Source: Elymus sibiricus (Eukaryota > Streptophyta > Magnoliopsida > Poales > Poaceae). From it: a DNA stretch of 64,000 nucleotides. The notes below the pieces were generated by a model. The model saw nothing but the letters and a program-made list of their open reading frames with translations. It did no database searches and had not been told where the DNA came from. The stretch covers positions 200,546,537 to 200,610,536 of the forward strand of contig CM077672.1 of NCBI GenBank assembly GCA_039707655.1, written 5' to 3'. Each line of letters begins with the position of its first letter. The first letter of the stretch is position 1. A program made the translations under genes and the position numbers. This document shows positions 34,080 to 44,203 of the stretch, in pieces.

Positions 34080-35174
34080 CACCAAAATGACTTAGTATGC
34101 TTAGCTAGCTCGAAAATGACATAATAATCATACTTAGCTCCAAAATGACATATTTTACAGATATAAGTTGCATCATAATAGTCTTCACATTTTAGTTGCA
34201 TCATCATAATCTTCTTCTTCTAGTCTTTTTCTTCTAACTTTCTTCTTTCCCATTTTGCAGATTTGCTCTAGATCACGGAAGCTTGGGTTGATGGAGTGCT
34301 TGTCTTTAGTTTTTGTTTTGACTTTGTGAAACTTGCTACCTATGGATGAAACTGTGTAATATTGATGAAACTATGTATATGTATGGATGAAACTTGCTAC
34401 TATTGGTAACATGTGTTGGATATGTGTTCATGGATGTGTTGGATATATATGTGTTCATGACTATTGGTAATATGTGTTGAATATGCTATATTGGTTATAT
34501 ATATATATATGTGTTTGATTTTCTGTGAAGATGAATTGATATAAGAAAAAACAAAATTAAATGGGGCAATATAGGCACTTTGCCATCTGCTGGCAGATGG
34601 CAAAGAGCTTTGCCATCTACTGGCAGATGGCAAAGAGGCCACGTGTCAGCTACTTTCACAAACTGGGGAGGGCCTATTTGGTCTCTTTGCCATCTGCTAG
34701 CAGATGGCAAAGGCTGCAGAATCTTTGCCATCTGCTGGCAGATGGCAAAGAGCCTGCAGCCTTTGCCATCAGCCAGCAGATGGCAAAGATTATAGCCTTT
34801 GCCATCTGCTGGCAGATGGCAAAGAGGCCACGTGTCAGCTACCTGTGCGAACGGGGAAGGGCCTATTTGGTCTCTTTGCCATCTGCCAGCAGATGGCAAA
34901 GGCCAGAATCTTTGCCATCTGCTGGCAGACGGCAAAGCACGCCGTTAGCCTTCTAACGTGGCTAACCCCGTTCAGAGGCTTTGCCATCTGCCAGCTGATG
35001 GCAAAGGCTGCAGGCTCTTTGCCATCTGCCAGCAGACGGCAAAGTAGCCTTTCCCGGCTGGGTTTCAGCCAAACTGTTTGCCGTCTGCTGGCAGATGGCA
35101 AAGCCTTTGCCATCCGCCGACCATGCCTTTGCCATCTGCCATGGCAGATGGCAAAGTGGCTGATTCCTGTAGTG
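34080..35174 (+). mobile_element. CACTA transposon fragment, one terminus only
   Basis: The right end is ...ggctgattcctgtagtg at 35174, whose complement starts CACTACAGGAATCAGCC, a CACTA-type terminal repeat. The next three bases (caa) would be the target duplication. Inside is the palindrome array (34580-35157), the usual transposase-binding subterminal region, then an AT-rich stretch like the 3' flank of a transposase gene. No matching left CACTA end is found between E5 sequence and 34580, so the fragment is truncated. It carries no transposase ORF; ORFs across the array come from its symmetry. Confidence 0.75.
34580..35157. repeat. Array of about 12 palindromes (TTTGCCATCTGCTGGCAGAT-type)
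   Basis: Palindromes of about 28 bp (ctttgccatctgc / tggcagatggcaaag and variants) start near 34580, 34609, 34684, 34723, 34761, 34798, 34874, 34910, 34979, 35018, 35076 and 35128, with a half-copy near 35105. A larger unit of about 190 bp containing 'gaggccacgtgtcagctac' and 'gggcctatttggtctc' is repeated (34635 and 34824). Changes often keep the symmetry. These are expected binding sites for a CACTA TnpA-type protein and can fold into hairpins. Confidence 0.88.
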
Positions 35175-35506
35175 CAACTAGTGCTTTAACTCTGATGTGT
35201 TCAGGGTCACCTCTGTGATTGATTCATCAGGCATACACCAGGTCACCTTTTCGGAGTAGCATCTTGCTAACAGGTAGGTTTAACCAAGGAAATTTTGGCG
35301 TTTTGATGGGTTAAAAGGGATGTTAAAAGCTAAACTCAATGAGTTGGAAGCCCCCAAGTAACCAATGATCAAAAATAAAGACTCAACACACAATTGGAGG
35401 CGAAACAACAAACTCTCTTATACAGAGATGCCAGCTTTATTTCATTGACAATAATATGTATATACATGATGAAGGTATGTACAAAAGATACTACTCGGTC
35501 TATGAC

Positions 35507-36827
35507 TTAGGTATAGTATGGCCGGAGATGTGCAATATTCCAGGGTCGGCTGCCCTCCTCTTCAGAGGTACGTGACTTATTTGCTTCACATATGTCAACA
35601 AGGTAGTATGACCCGTTGTTGAGATTCTTGCTGATGACGAAGGGTCCTTCCCAAGGAGGCGAAAGCTTATGCATGCCTGTCTGATCCTGTATTAGACGGA
35701 GCACTAAGTCGCCTTCCTAAAAGGTACGACTTCTAACTCTACGACTATGATAGTGACGTAGGTCTTGTTGATAGATTGCAGATCTGGACGCGGCAAGTTC
35801 ACGTTCCTCTTCTAGAGCATCAAGAGCGTTTTGGCGAGCTTGTTCATTACCAGCCTCCACATAAGCTATAACTTGGGGGGAGTCATGACGAGTATCACTT
35901 GGAAGCACAGCCTATGCACCATAGACCAGGAAAAACATTGTGTAGCCTGTTGACCTGTTGGGAGTGGTCCGTATGCTCCAAAGTACTGCAGGTAACTCCT
36001 CCCAGCACCCAGCATTGTAAAGGCACCATAAGCCGGGGTTTTATGCCCCGTAGCAACTCCTGATTAGCGCGTTCCGCCTATCCATTGGACTAAGGATGTG
36101 CAACAGATGCTAAGTCCAGCCTGATGTGCTCCTGTTGGCAGAACTGCTTCATGACTCCTTTGGAAAGATTAGTGCCATTGTCTGTAATGATGCTATGTGG
36201 ATAACCAAAACGATAGATCAGCCTTTTGAGGAATTTAACAGCCATAGCAGCATCACAACGGCTGACTCGCTCTGCTTCAACCCACTTAGTGAACTTGTCA
36301 ACAGCCACCAATAAGTGAGTATGTTTGTTCTTGGATCTTTTGAAGGGCCCGACCATATCAAGCCCCCAGACTGCAAAGGGCCAGGTTATTGGAATCATCC
36401 TCAACTCTTGAGCCGGCACATGAGCTTGACGAGCAAGTTTCTGACAACCATCACACTTGCGCACAATATCATCGGCGTCTGCATGAGCTGTGAGCCAGTA
36501 AAAACCATGCCGAAATGCTTTCGCGACCAACGATCTTGAGCCGACATGATGCCCACAATCACCAGAGTGGATTTCATTGAGAATTGCATGACCCTCCTCC
36601 AGAGAAACACAGTGCTGAAAAACACTTGTGATGCTTCGTCTATGTAAATCGCCATTGACTATAGTCATGGACTTGGACCGCCTGATAATCTGCCGAGCCA
36701 TGATTTCCTCTGCCGGGAGCTCGCCACGGCTTAAATAAGCTAGGTAAGGTACTGTCCAATCTGGTATAGCATGAACAGCGACCACCAACACCGCTTCTGG
36801 ATCAGGAATAGCAAGCTCCTCCTCCAT
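35507..36827 (-). pseudogene. E5 integrase
   Basis: The zinc-binding region (HSGDCGHHVGSRSLVAKAFR, then CDGCQKLARQ) is followed by the DDE core (WGLDMVGPFKRSKNKH, IITDNGTNLSKG). After ASVAHP a TAG replaces the usual Gln/Arg codon before the catalytic Glu region, and the frame is disturbed over about 35910-36085. The C-terminal part resumes at 35507-35908 with LSPPWEGPFVISKNL and WNIAHLRPYYT, and one TAG near 35715. Inactive. Confidence 0.88.
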
Positions 36828-37756
36828 CGGTAGCTTGACTGACGGGTTGTGTAGAACATCAACAAAAACATTGGGGGAACGGGCTTTCGCTGAGACCCCA
36901 AACGAGACAATGCATCTGTTGCCTCGTGAAGCCGGTTGTCAATATGATGAAACTGATATCCCGTGAAATGTCCAGCGATGTTTGTGACTTCGCGTCGATA
37001 AGCCGCCATGAGGGGATCCTTGGAGTCCCAGGTTCTAGAAACTTGCTGAGCCACCAAATCTGAGTCGCCCAGGCATCTGACTCGGCTTAAGTTCATCCCC
37101 TTAGCCATACGAAGCCCATGAAGCAAAGCCTCATATTCAGCTGCATTGTTAGTACAAGGAAACATAAGCCTCAAAACAAAACAAAACTTATCACCTCGTG
37201 GGGAAGTTATCTCAACTCCAGCCCCCGAGCCTTCCAATTGCCTGGAACCGTCAAAGTGAATAGACCAATATGTGGTATCCGGCTTCTCTTCTGGAGCCTG
37301 CAATTCAGTCCAGTCATTAATGAAATCCACCAAAGCTTGAGATTTAATGGCAGTCCGTGGCATATATTTGAGATGATGTGGCACAAGCTCAATAGCCCAC
37401 TTGGCAACCCGGCCAGTGGCCTCCCCGTTCTGAAATATGTCTCCAAGAGGTGCTGAACTGACCAGAGTAATTGGGTGCTCATGGAAGTAATGCTTCAATT
37501 TGCGGCTTGCCATAAACACACCATAGACCAGCTTTTGCCAATGCGGATACCGTTGCTTGGATTCTATTAAAACTTCACTAATATAATACACAGGGAGCTG
37601 AACTGGGTACTCCTTGCCTGCTTCTTTGCGCTCCACAATGACTGCAACACTGACGGCCTTGCTGTTGGCGGCGATGTATAATAGCATTGGCTCCTTTTCC
37701 TGAGGGGCAGCAAGGATGGGCGGCTCAGAGAACTGCTTCTTGAGAGATTCAAAAGC
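36828..37756 (-). pseudogene. E5 RNase H and second RNase H-like domain
   Basis: The first RNase H shows LLYIAANSKAVSVAVIVERK, PVYYISEVL and YGVFMASRKLKHYF. The second, Tat-type domain shows IHFDGSRQLEGSGAGVEI, CTNNAAEYEALLHGLRMAKG and IDNRLHEATDALSRL. A TAG (near 37759) separates it from RT. The double RNase H supports assignment to the Tat lineage. Confidence 0.87.
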
Positions 37757-38600
37757 CTAATCTGCAGCATCGCTCCAAACAAACTTGTCTGACTTCCGAA
37801 GCAACTGGTAAAGTGGAATTGCCTTCTCCCCAAGCTGGCTGATGAACCGGCTAAACGCCGCGACCCGCCCGGCCAGCTTATGGACGGCATTGAGATTTGC
37901 TGGCTTGGCCAGGGTCATGATTGCTTTTATTATTTTTGGGTTGGCCTCAATTCCGCCCTCAGAAACCAGGAATCCCAGTAATTTCCTTGCAGGAACACCG
38001 AAGACACACTTCTCCGGGTTGACCTTCATCTGGTAAACTCGGAGGTTGTCAAACATCTCCTTGAGATCATCCAACAAGGTTTCCTTCTTCCGAGATTTGA
38101 CCTCAATATCATCAACATATGCATGAACATTCCGCCCAATCTGTTTGTGCAAACAATTTTGGACATAGCATTGATAGGTCGCCTGTGCACACTTCAGACC
38201 AAATGGCATGGACATATAGCAGAAAGCTCCAAAAGGCATGATGAAAGCCGTATTTTCCTGGTCCTCCTGCTTCATCTTGAACTGATGATAACCTGAGTAG
38301 GCATCCAGAAAGTATAAACATTCACAACCCGCCGTGGCATCAATGATCTGGTCAATACGGGGCAGAGCAAAGGGATCACTGGGACAAGCTTTATTCAGAT
38401 CCGTGTAATCAACACACATTCGCCAAGTCCCGTTTTTCTTCAGAACAAGCACCGGGTTAGCCAGCCACTCTAGATGAAAAACCTCTACAATGAACCCGGC
38501 AGCTAGGAGCCGAGCTACTTCTTCACCAATAGCTTTCTGCCTTTCCTCATTAAAACGACGGAGATACTAGCGAACAGGTTTAAACTTAGGATCCACATTA
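37757..38600 (-). pseudogene. E5 reverse transcriptase
   Basis: RT motifs are LANPVLVLKKNGTWRMCVDY, FALPRIDQIIDA, CLYFLDAYSGYHQFKM, MPFGLKCAQATYQ and the catalytic YVDDIEVKS, then VNPEKCVFGVPARKLLGFLV. The ORF is open over the catalytic core, but the N-terminal part is in another frame or behind stop codons (TAG near 38567). Confidence 0.9.
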
Positions 38601-39512
38601 AGGGAGTGTTCATCGAGTTCTCTCGGTACACCTGGCATGTCAGAAGGTTTCCATGCAAAAATGTCCCGGTTCTCATGGATGAACTCGATGAGCGCGCTTT
38701 CCTATTTGGGATCCATATTCGCCCCAATGGTAAACTGCTCAGAAGAATTACCAGGGGTGAAATCGACTTCCTTGGTGTCTCTGGCCGACTTGACTTGAGC
38801 AAAGTGTCATACTCGGTCGTTGGCTTCTTCAGAGAGGTTCTGTCAGCCGGGTCAACATTCTCCTTGTAGTACCTCAACTCTTCTGCCGCACAAGCCGACT
38901 CAGCATAAGCTGCATCTCCTTCCTCGCACTCAAGTGCAACTTTCCGATTACCCTCCACATTAATCGTACCCTCCGACCAGGCATTTTTAATTTCAGATAA
39001 ACATAGCATGGACTTGCCATGAACCGCGTGTAAGCCGGCCTCCCGAAGAGGGCATGATAGGGGCTTTTAAGCTTGACTACTTCAAAGGACAAGAACTCCG
39101 AGCGATAATGAAATTCATCGCCGAAGGCCACCCCCAGAGAAATCCTGCCAATGGGATAAGCCGACTTGCCAGGGACAATGCCATGAAAGACTGTAGTGGA
39201 AGGGGTGAGCCGCTTCTCGGACAAGTTCATCCATCTGAAAGTATCATAGTAAAGGATATTGATGCTGCTGCCGCCATCCATGAGCACCTTTGTCAACGTA
39301 TAACCACCGACTTGTGGTGCCATCACCAAGACCAGATGGCCGGGGTGATCAATGAACTCCGGATGATCCGCCCGACTCCAAGTGACCGGCTGTTCCGACC
39401 AGTTCAGGTAATACGGGACTTCCGGCTCAACCAAGTGGGCGGATCTCCGCAGAACCTTCCGATCACGCTTGCAGGTACTAGTGGTAAAAACATGATACTG
39501 GCCATTGTTCAA
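38601..39512 (-). pseudogene. E5 aspartic protease and linker to RT
   Basis: The protease active site is VLMDGGSSINILYYDTFR and the later motif is YHALFGRPAYTRFMA (the family usually has LLGRPA/ILGRPA). The downstream linker changes frame near 38880 and 38830, and a stop codon occurs near 38703. Start choice is not meaningful because the product is part of a polyprotein. Confidence 0.83.
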
Positions 39513-41661
39513 CTGCTTCAGATTGCTCTAGAACCCGGATTGGCCACCTTGATTCTGATTTCCTTGGTTGTTACACTGACTATTGCCTCCAGCATTGCCA
39601 GCCCCCTAAAACCCGGCATTCTGACCGTGGTTCCCTTGGAATCCGGGGCCTGCGAAGTGCCCTTGTGAGCCGGCTCCCTGGAAGCCGGCTCCCTAGTTGC
39701 CAGGTCCAGGGTTGCCAGGGTGTCCTCCATTGCCGCCTCCATTGTGATGATTCTGAAATATCCGCTTGGAGAACTCTTGCATAATGTAACAGTTTTCCCA
39801 TGAATGGGTACATGGCTTACCATCAAAACTGTGTTTGGGACATGGACCCTTGAGAGCCTCCTCAAAGCTACGAGGGCGATTACCAGAAAAAGGCTTCCTG
39901 GAACCATTGTTCTGGCACTGATTCTTCCCACTAGTATTGGTGTTTGCCACCAGATCAGAGCCTCCCTCATAATTCCTGTGCGTGTTGCTGTTATTGGCCT
40001 GCCCATTGCTATTGTTCTCCTGGTGAGCCTTGCCACCATTTTTCTTGCCCTTGCCTGATTTCTCGTCATCATACGTCGGGTCCTTTGTGCTATCTGACTC
40101 GGCATACCGAGTTAAAACATCCATAAGATCGCCCATATCTTGGACCTTCCGCTTGAGCCGCCCCAACTTCTAGACCAAGGGTTGGAACTTGCAGTTTTGC
40201 TCCCGGACAAGTACTGCCTGGTGGACTGTGATACTATCGGAGGAATGTATGACCTCTGCAACCCGGCGAGACCAATGATGTGCCGACTCATCCTCGCGCT
40301 GAACATAATGCTCAAGATCAACAATTGTGGTCGGATGTTTGCAGGTCCCTTGGAAGTTTTTGATGAAGAACTCCTTCAACTCCTGCCAGTTGTTAACGGA
40401 ATTATCGGCAAGTTTTTCAACCCAGTACATGCTGGACCTTCCAACATGAGAGGCAGATAACATGCGCAGACCGCCTCACTAGCCTCCATCAGATCCATAG
40501 CTAACTCATAACTCTCTATCCATTCAGCCGGCTCCAAATCAGCTGTGTAATTAGGCACCTTGCGAGGACCCTTAAAGTCCGGTGGCATCTGCGCATCTCG
40601 CAACACCGGGACTAAACATGGCGTTCCAACTACCCAGCTCGACAGACCACCTGTACGAGCGGCTGTCCCGGTTGTGGCGGGTGGGGTTTACACAATGGGC
40701 TGATTATATGCCGTGCCTGCGTTCCCCTCTTCTAATGCTCGCAAGGCCCAAGCGGCATCCACAATTGCCTGTGCATTCAGGATTTCCGGCTGGTGCTGAT
40801 TTAAGAGCGGTTGTGTGGCCCTTCTGCACTGTGCACTACTAGAAACTGCCGGTGACTCGGGGCGTTGGCTCCTGCTGCGGCTCTGGTGGGGGGTAGAGTG
40901 CAGCCGATGTTGACTATGGGAGTAGTTTGCGTGCTGCGTCACTACTGGTTTGCGCATCTTAATGGCGTCCTAGCCTCAACTTGAGCCGGACAATCTCCTT
41001 CAATCAGATTTGCTGCCAAGTTGTGAGTTGCCACTAGTACATTGTCAACCGGGTTGGAATAGTGTCCAATTGGTGTCTGGAACCAGCGAGGCGGCAACTG
41101 CTACTGTAGAACCGGCGTCTGATGTTGATCCGGCTCCCTCCGCTGAGCCGGCTGCCGTGGCGGTGGCCCTCCTGGGGATACAACACTAGCCCCCGGGTTT
41201 ACCGGAGCCCGTGGATAATTCGGTGTAGTAAACACCTGACTTGGCTCAATCTGGGCTGGAAGCCAGCTTTGATGCCGCCTCCGGTGGACGAACTCCGACT
41301 CGGCTTGCCGGTGGCTTAGATAGAGAGCCTCCTCCTCCAAGTGCTTTGTCTCCTGGACAAGCCGAGCTTGTGTTTCCGCCATACGGGTATTCTCTGCATT
41401 GACATCCTCTTGGATCTTGGTCAACTACTCGTGGCACTTCATGATCTCTCCATTGCGTGCAGCAGCATTTTCTACTATCACCGGCTCTGCCAGCAGAGTC
41501 GCCAGAGTAGTCATCATCTCCGCGAGCGCTTGCGCCCCGGTCTTATGTGAGCCAGCGGCGACTGTGCTGGCTCCTCCTGAGCTGGCAATGGTGAGATTCT
41601 GCCCTGCCGCTGGATCTACTGGGTCACGAATGGGATCTTGTCTGCCTGCCATGTAGGCCAC
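39513..41661 (-). pseudogene. E5 gag
   Basis: The N-terminal part (41661 to about 41100) has a coiled-coil stretch (NTRMAETQARLVQETKHLEE). The capsid-like block is at about 40610-40220 (YTADLEPAEWIESYELAMDL, then WQELKEFFIKNFQGTCK). The nucleocapsid part holds a Cys/His motif (CPKHSFDGKPCTHSWENC) and Asn/Gly-rich repeats. Several frame changes and stop codons are present. Plus-strand ORFs here are shadows. Confidence 0.82.
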
Positions 41662-42166
41662 GGGAAATCGAGGCGGCTCGAGGGCCTCAGGAAAAACTTC
41701 ATGAGTGCATCCTCTGAGCCTCCCATCATACAGCGGACGGATCGACTAAGTTTCCCCCATTGAGGACTCACCATCAGATTGCACGAGCGTCTCATCTCTA
41801 GACAGCGAATTTTCCGACAAGGCAACCCCCTGGGTGAAACCCACAAAGGCATGCGTCCGGCCGGCTCTATGCGGGCTGGGTCTTGCCTAGCGGAGACGGG
41901 CGCGGCAAGCCGACTCGGTGTTGGGAACGACATCCAAACCGGCGGCTGACTCGCCGACAATGCCGATGAAGACATGTATCTTGCCGAAGGGAACCCGATA
42001 CCCGTACTCGATTGAGTCGGCCTCAGGGCCCCAGCTTGAGTCGTTAATGTAGAGCTTGCTGCGGCGACTCTTGGTTATCTGACCGATCGCGTATCCCTCG
42101 ATCCCTGCCGGAGCTCCCACCAAGAACTCAACTCCACCGTGCGCCACCCCCACGATGGGTGCCAAT
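41662..42166 (-). other. E5 5' leader
   Basis: This is about 500 bp between the gag start and the 5' LTR. Directly next to the LTR the minus strand reads attggcacccatcgtggggg, the presumed primer-binding region; I cannot assign its tRNA. No coding block is supported. Confidence 0.6.
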
Positions 42167-42705
42167 TGTCATGGTTTTGTCACGGCAGATGCCCTAGTGA
42201 AAGGACATAGTAATGAGGCCATCGCACGAAGGTGGAAGCTTGACGGGGTTGATCGGGAAGTGAAGGACACATGATTACCCAGGTTCGGCCCCTCAAGATG
42301 GAGGTAAAAGCCTATGTCCTGCTTGTTTGTTATTGCTAGGATCTCGATTACAAGGATGCGGATTCGCTAACCTAGCTTTCGAGAGATTGCAACTTAGTCT
42401 TTCTGCCCTAGGTGCTCCCCTTTATATAACAGGTCGAGCCCTAAGTTTACATGAGAGTCCGGGTCATAACATTAACCCGTATCCTACTCTTACTCTAGTT
42501 ATCTTTTTCTCCAAGGTAACTTTCCTGTCTGACCTTTCCTCCATGAGTCGGCCCATATGTTAAGCCGGCCTCCACACCGGATCTCCCTTGAGCCGGCCCA
42601 TTACGGATCTCCAAAGCCCGGCAGTATGATGGTCCGCTGAGCCTCATGGCTCCATGGCCGGGTCATCCTTCTGGCGGGACTCCATGCTGGGAAACATCCC
42701 CAACA
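42167..42705 (-). repeat. E5 5' LTR
   Basis: It aligns end to end with 28355-28893. A TATA box (ttatataaagg on the minus strand) lies at about 42418-42428; the 3' copy has a C/T change in it (catataac instead of tatataac on the plus strand). Confidence 0.88.
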
Positions 42706-42941
42706 CACGCGCTGCTGAGGAGAGCTGGGCGGAGATCCAAGCATGGTGGGCTGCCTCCGACAAGGCCGGGAAGGAGAACGATGGCGTCTGGCATGCATGC
42801 CCCGATTCCTCCACCTGCCAGGCTCGCAACGGTAGCTACCGCGACACTGATGAGAGATGGGAAGAGATCCAAGCACGGTGGGCTGCCGCCAACAAGGCCT
42901 GGAAGGAGAACGATTACGTCTGGCCAGCATGTGAGAAGTAG

Positions 42942-44120
42942 TCAGTGTGTGTGTCGCCCATAAGTTTGTTTATTTAATTACGAGCATCTACCAGTACTAC
43001 TTACTAGTTTTAGAGCAAATTACAAGTATCTAGGAATTTAAGTTGGTATCTATTATTAACGTACAATGTTGATAAGAGACATCCTTTTAGGGCTTTGAGC
43101 GTTGCTTAGCATGTGTTCACTGAAGTTTTGTAGCAGTACCCCGGCCCTAAATCCTCCCGAAACGTCCTCCCGGTCAAAAAAAGTTGACCCAACCGGCTCA
43201 TAGCGGCCCACTCGCAGCCACCCGAAGCTCCTTCCTCTCCCATCTCTGCACAGCGTGCTTCTGCTCCGGCACGCACGCCGAAGACGAGCTGGCCGCAGCT
43301 GGTTTTTACTCCCACCTCGCTGTGCGAGTTGGCCGCACACCGGCTTAAATAGCCGTGCCGGCAGATGGCAGCAAGCTTCTCTTTTGTTGCATAGGTCAAT
43401 CAATTCTAGCTATGTGAGCGAGGCAGGTTGACACTTGATTGCATTTCATAAACCGATGATTGTTCATCCAGTGTCACCTTTGCCTCATTCATGTACATTG
43501 AATAACCCTGCTACAATGAAAGAGATTTTTAAATTTGCAGGTGCGGCTACAGATGCTGATAGATATAAGAATTATTAGAAGATCACAAAACACACGGTTT
43601 CTATGGCGTACTGTGTGCTTTTTTGCGTTAATGATCCATAAGTCAGTTACCTGTGCGATGTTTTCTAATAACGCAAGTGTACCATCATGACCGCCCTTGA
43701 CCGATTTAATCAACTACACGTGTAGAATTTTTTGGAGACGGGATCCGCCAATTTTCTCTTTTCTCGCACACGAGTATTTTATGCACTTCGTCTGCGTTGT
43801 GTGTTTCCCCCGCCTAAGTTTCAAATTTCGCAGCGAAATTTTAGTAGGCGCGTGATTTCAGAATTTATTCCTCCCATCAAATTTCCGCAGTATCTCCCAC
43901 CCTTCCCCCTCCCGGCAGCTCAAATCGCCGCCGCCGCAACCACGGCTTCAACCAATCTATGTTCTGCCCGAGCCTCGTCGATCTAGTCAGGTAACCCACC
44001 GATCTCTGTCATGGCCCCAGCCTGATTGCTTGAATGGCGCCTGCGAAACATCCTCATGCCTCCAAATCCCCACCGCCCCTACTCCAGAGCATCGCCGCAT
44101 AAGCCCAACCACATATCACA
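42942..44120 (+). other. Non-coding stretch with possible promoter and first exon for the B3 gene
   Basis: No coding block is supported. A TATA-like gcttaaatagcc lies at 43343. A copy of the 'acacacggttt ... gtgtgc' motif lies near 43588. A GCC-rich 5' UTR-like stretch at 43920-43985 ends in a possible splice donor (gtcag|gtaaccc at about 43990). Confidence 0.5.
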
Positions 44121-44203
44121 TGGAGGTCGAGGAGCTGATGGCGGTCGATGGCGCGATGGCTGCTGTGCGTGTCGACCCGGATGAACACCTCGCCTTCGGC
44201 GCC

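Larger units (their letters stand above)
28355..42705 (-). mobile_element. E5: full-length Tat-like Gypsy element
   Basis: Two 539-bp LTRs flank it: 28355-28893 (3' copy) and 42167-42705 (5' copy). Minus-strand order is LTR, leader, gag, protease, RT, RNase H, second RNase H, integrase, non-coding region (with a CACTA fragment at 34080-35174), antisense gene (plus strand) and 3' LTR. By eye I count about 27 mismatches and no gaps between the LTRs (95% identity). Flanks catgt (28350-28354) and cacgc (42706-42710) are a likely target duplication with two C/T changes. Stop codons break the polyprotein. Confidence 0.88.
26799..42941 (+). pseudogene. Small ORF split by a solo LTR and by E5
   Basis: Three pieces lie in one frame: 26799-26894 (32 codons from ATG, MPPRRTLTGK...), 28163-28354 (64 codons) and 42711-42941 (77 codons including TAG). 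Joins fall exactly at the target-site duplications of the two insertions, and no stop or frameshift is seen in the pieces. The product would be 172 residues: two N-terminal copies of a GKEAMA...ELAA-type unit, a Lys/Arg/Ala-rich helical middle, and two C-terminal copies of a W-EIQA-WAA-KAGKEND unit. I do not recognise the family. It may be a captured or retroposed gene, or part of the transposon's own coding region. The insertions now separate the pieces by over 14 kb. Confidence 0.7.

Noticed and set aside
34580..35157. Regularly spaced palindromic repeats resembling a CRISPR array
   Set aside because: The repeats are full palindromes with unequal spacers, lie in a plant CACTA terminus, and there are no cas genes.
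34495..35189. Overlapping long ORFs on both strands rich in MPSASRWQ-like repeats
   Set aside because: They are open only because the 28-bp palindromes lack stop codons in several frames. No domain is visible.
40845..40860. 'gcactactagaaac', like a CACTA terminus
   Set aside because: It lies inside E5 gag coding sequence and has no subterminal repeats or partner end.
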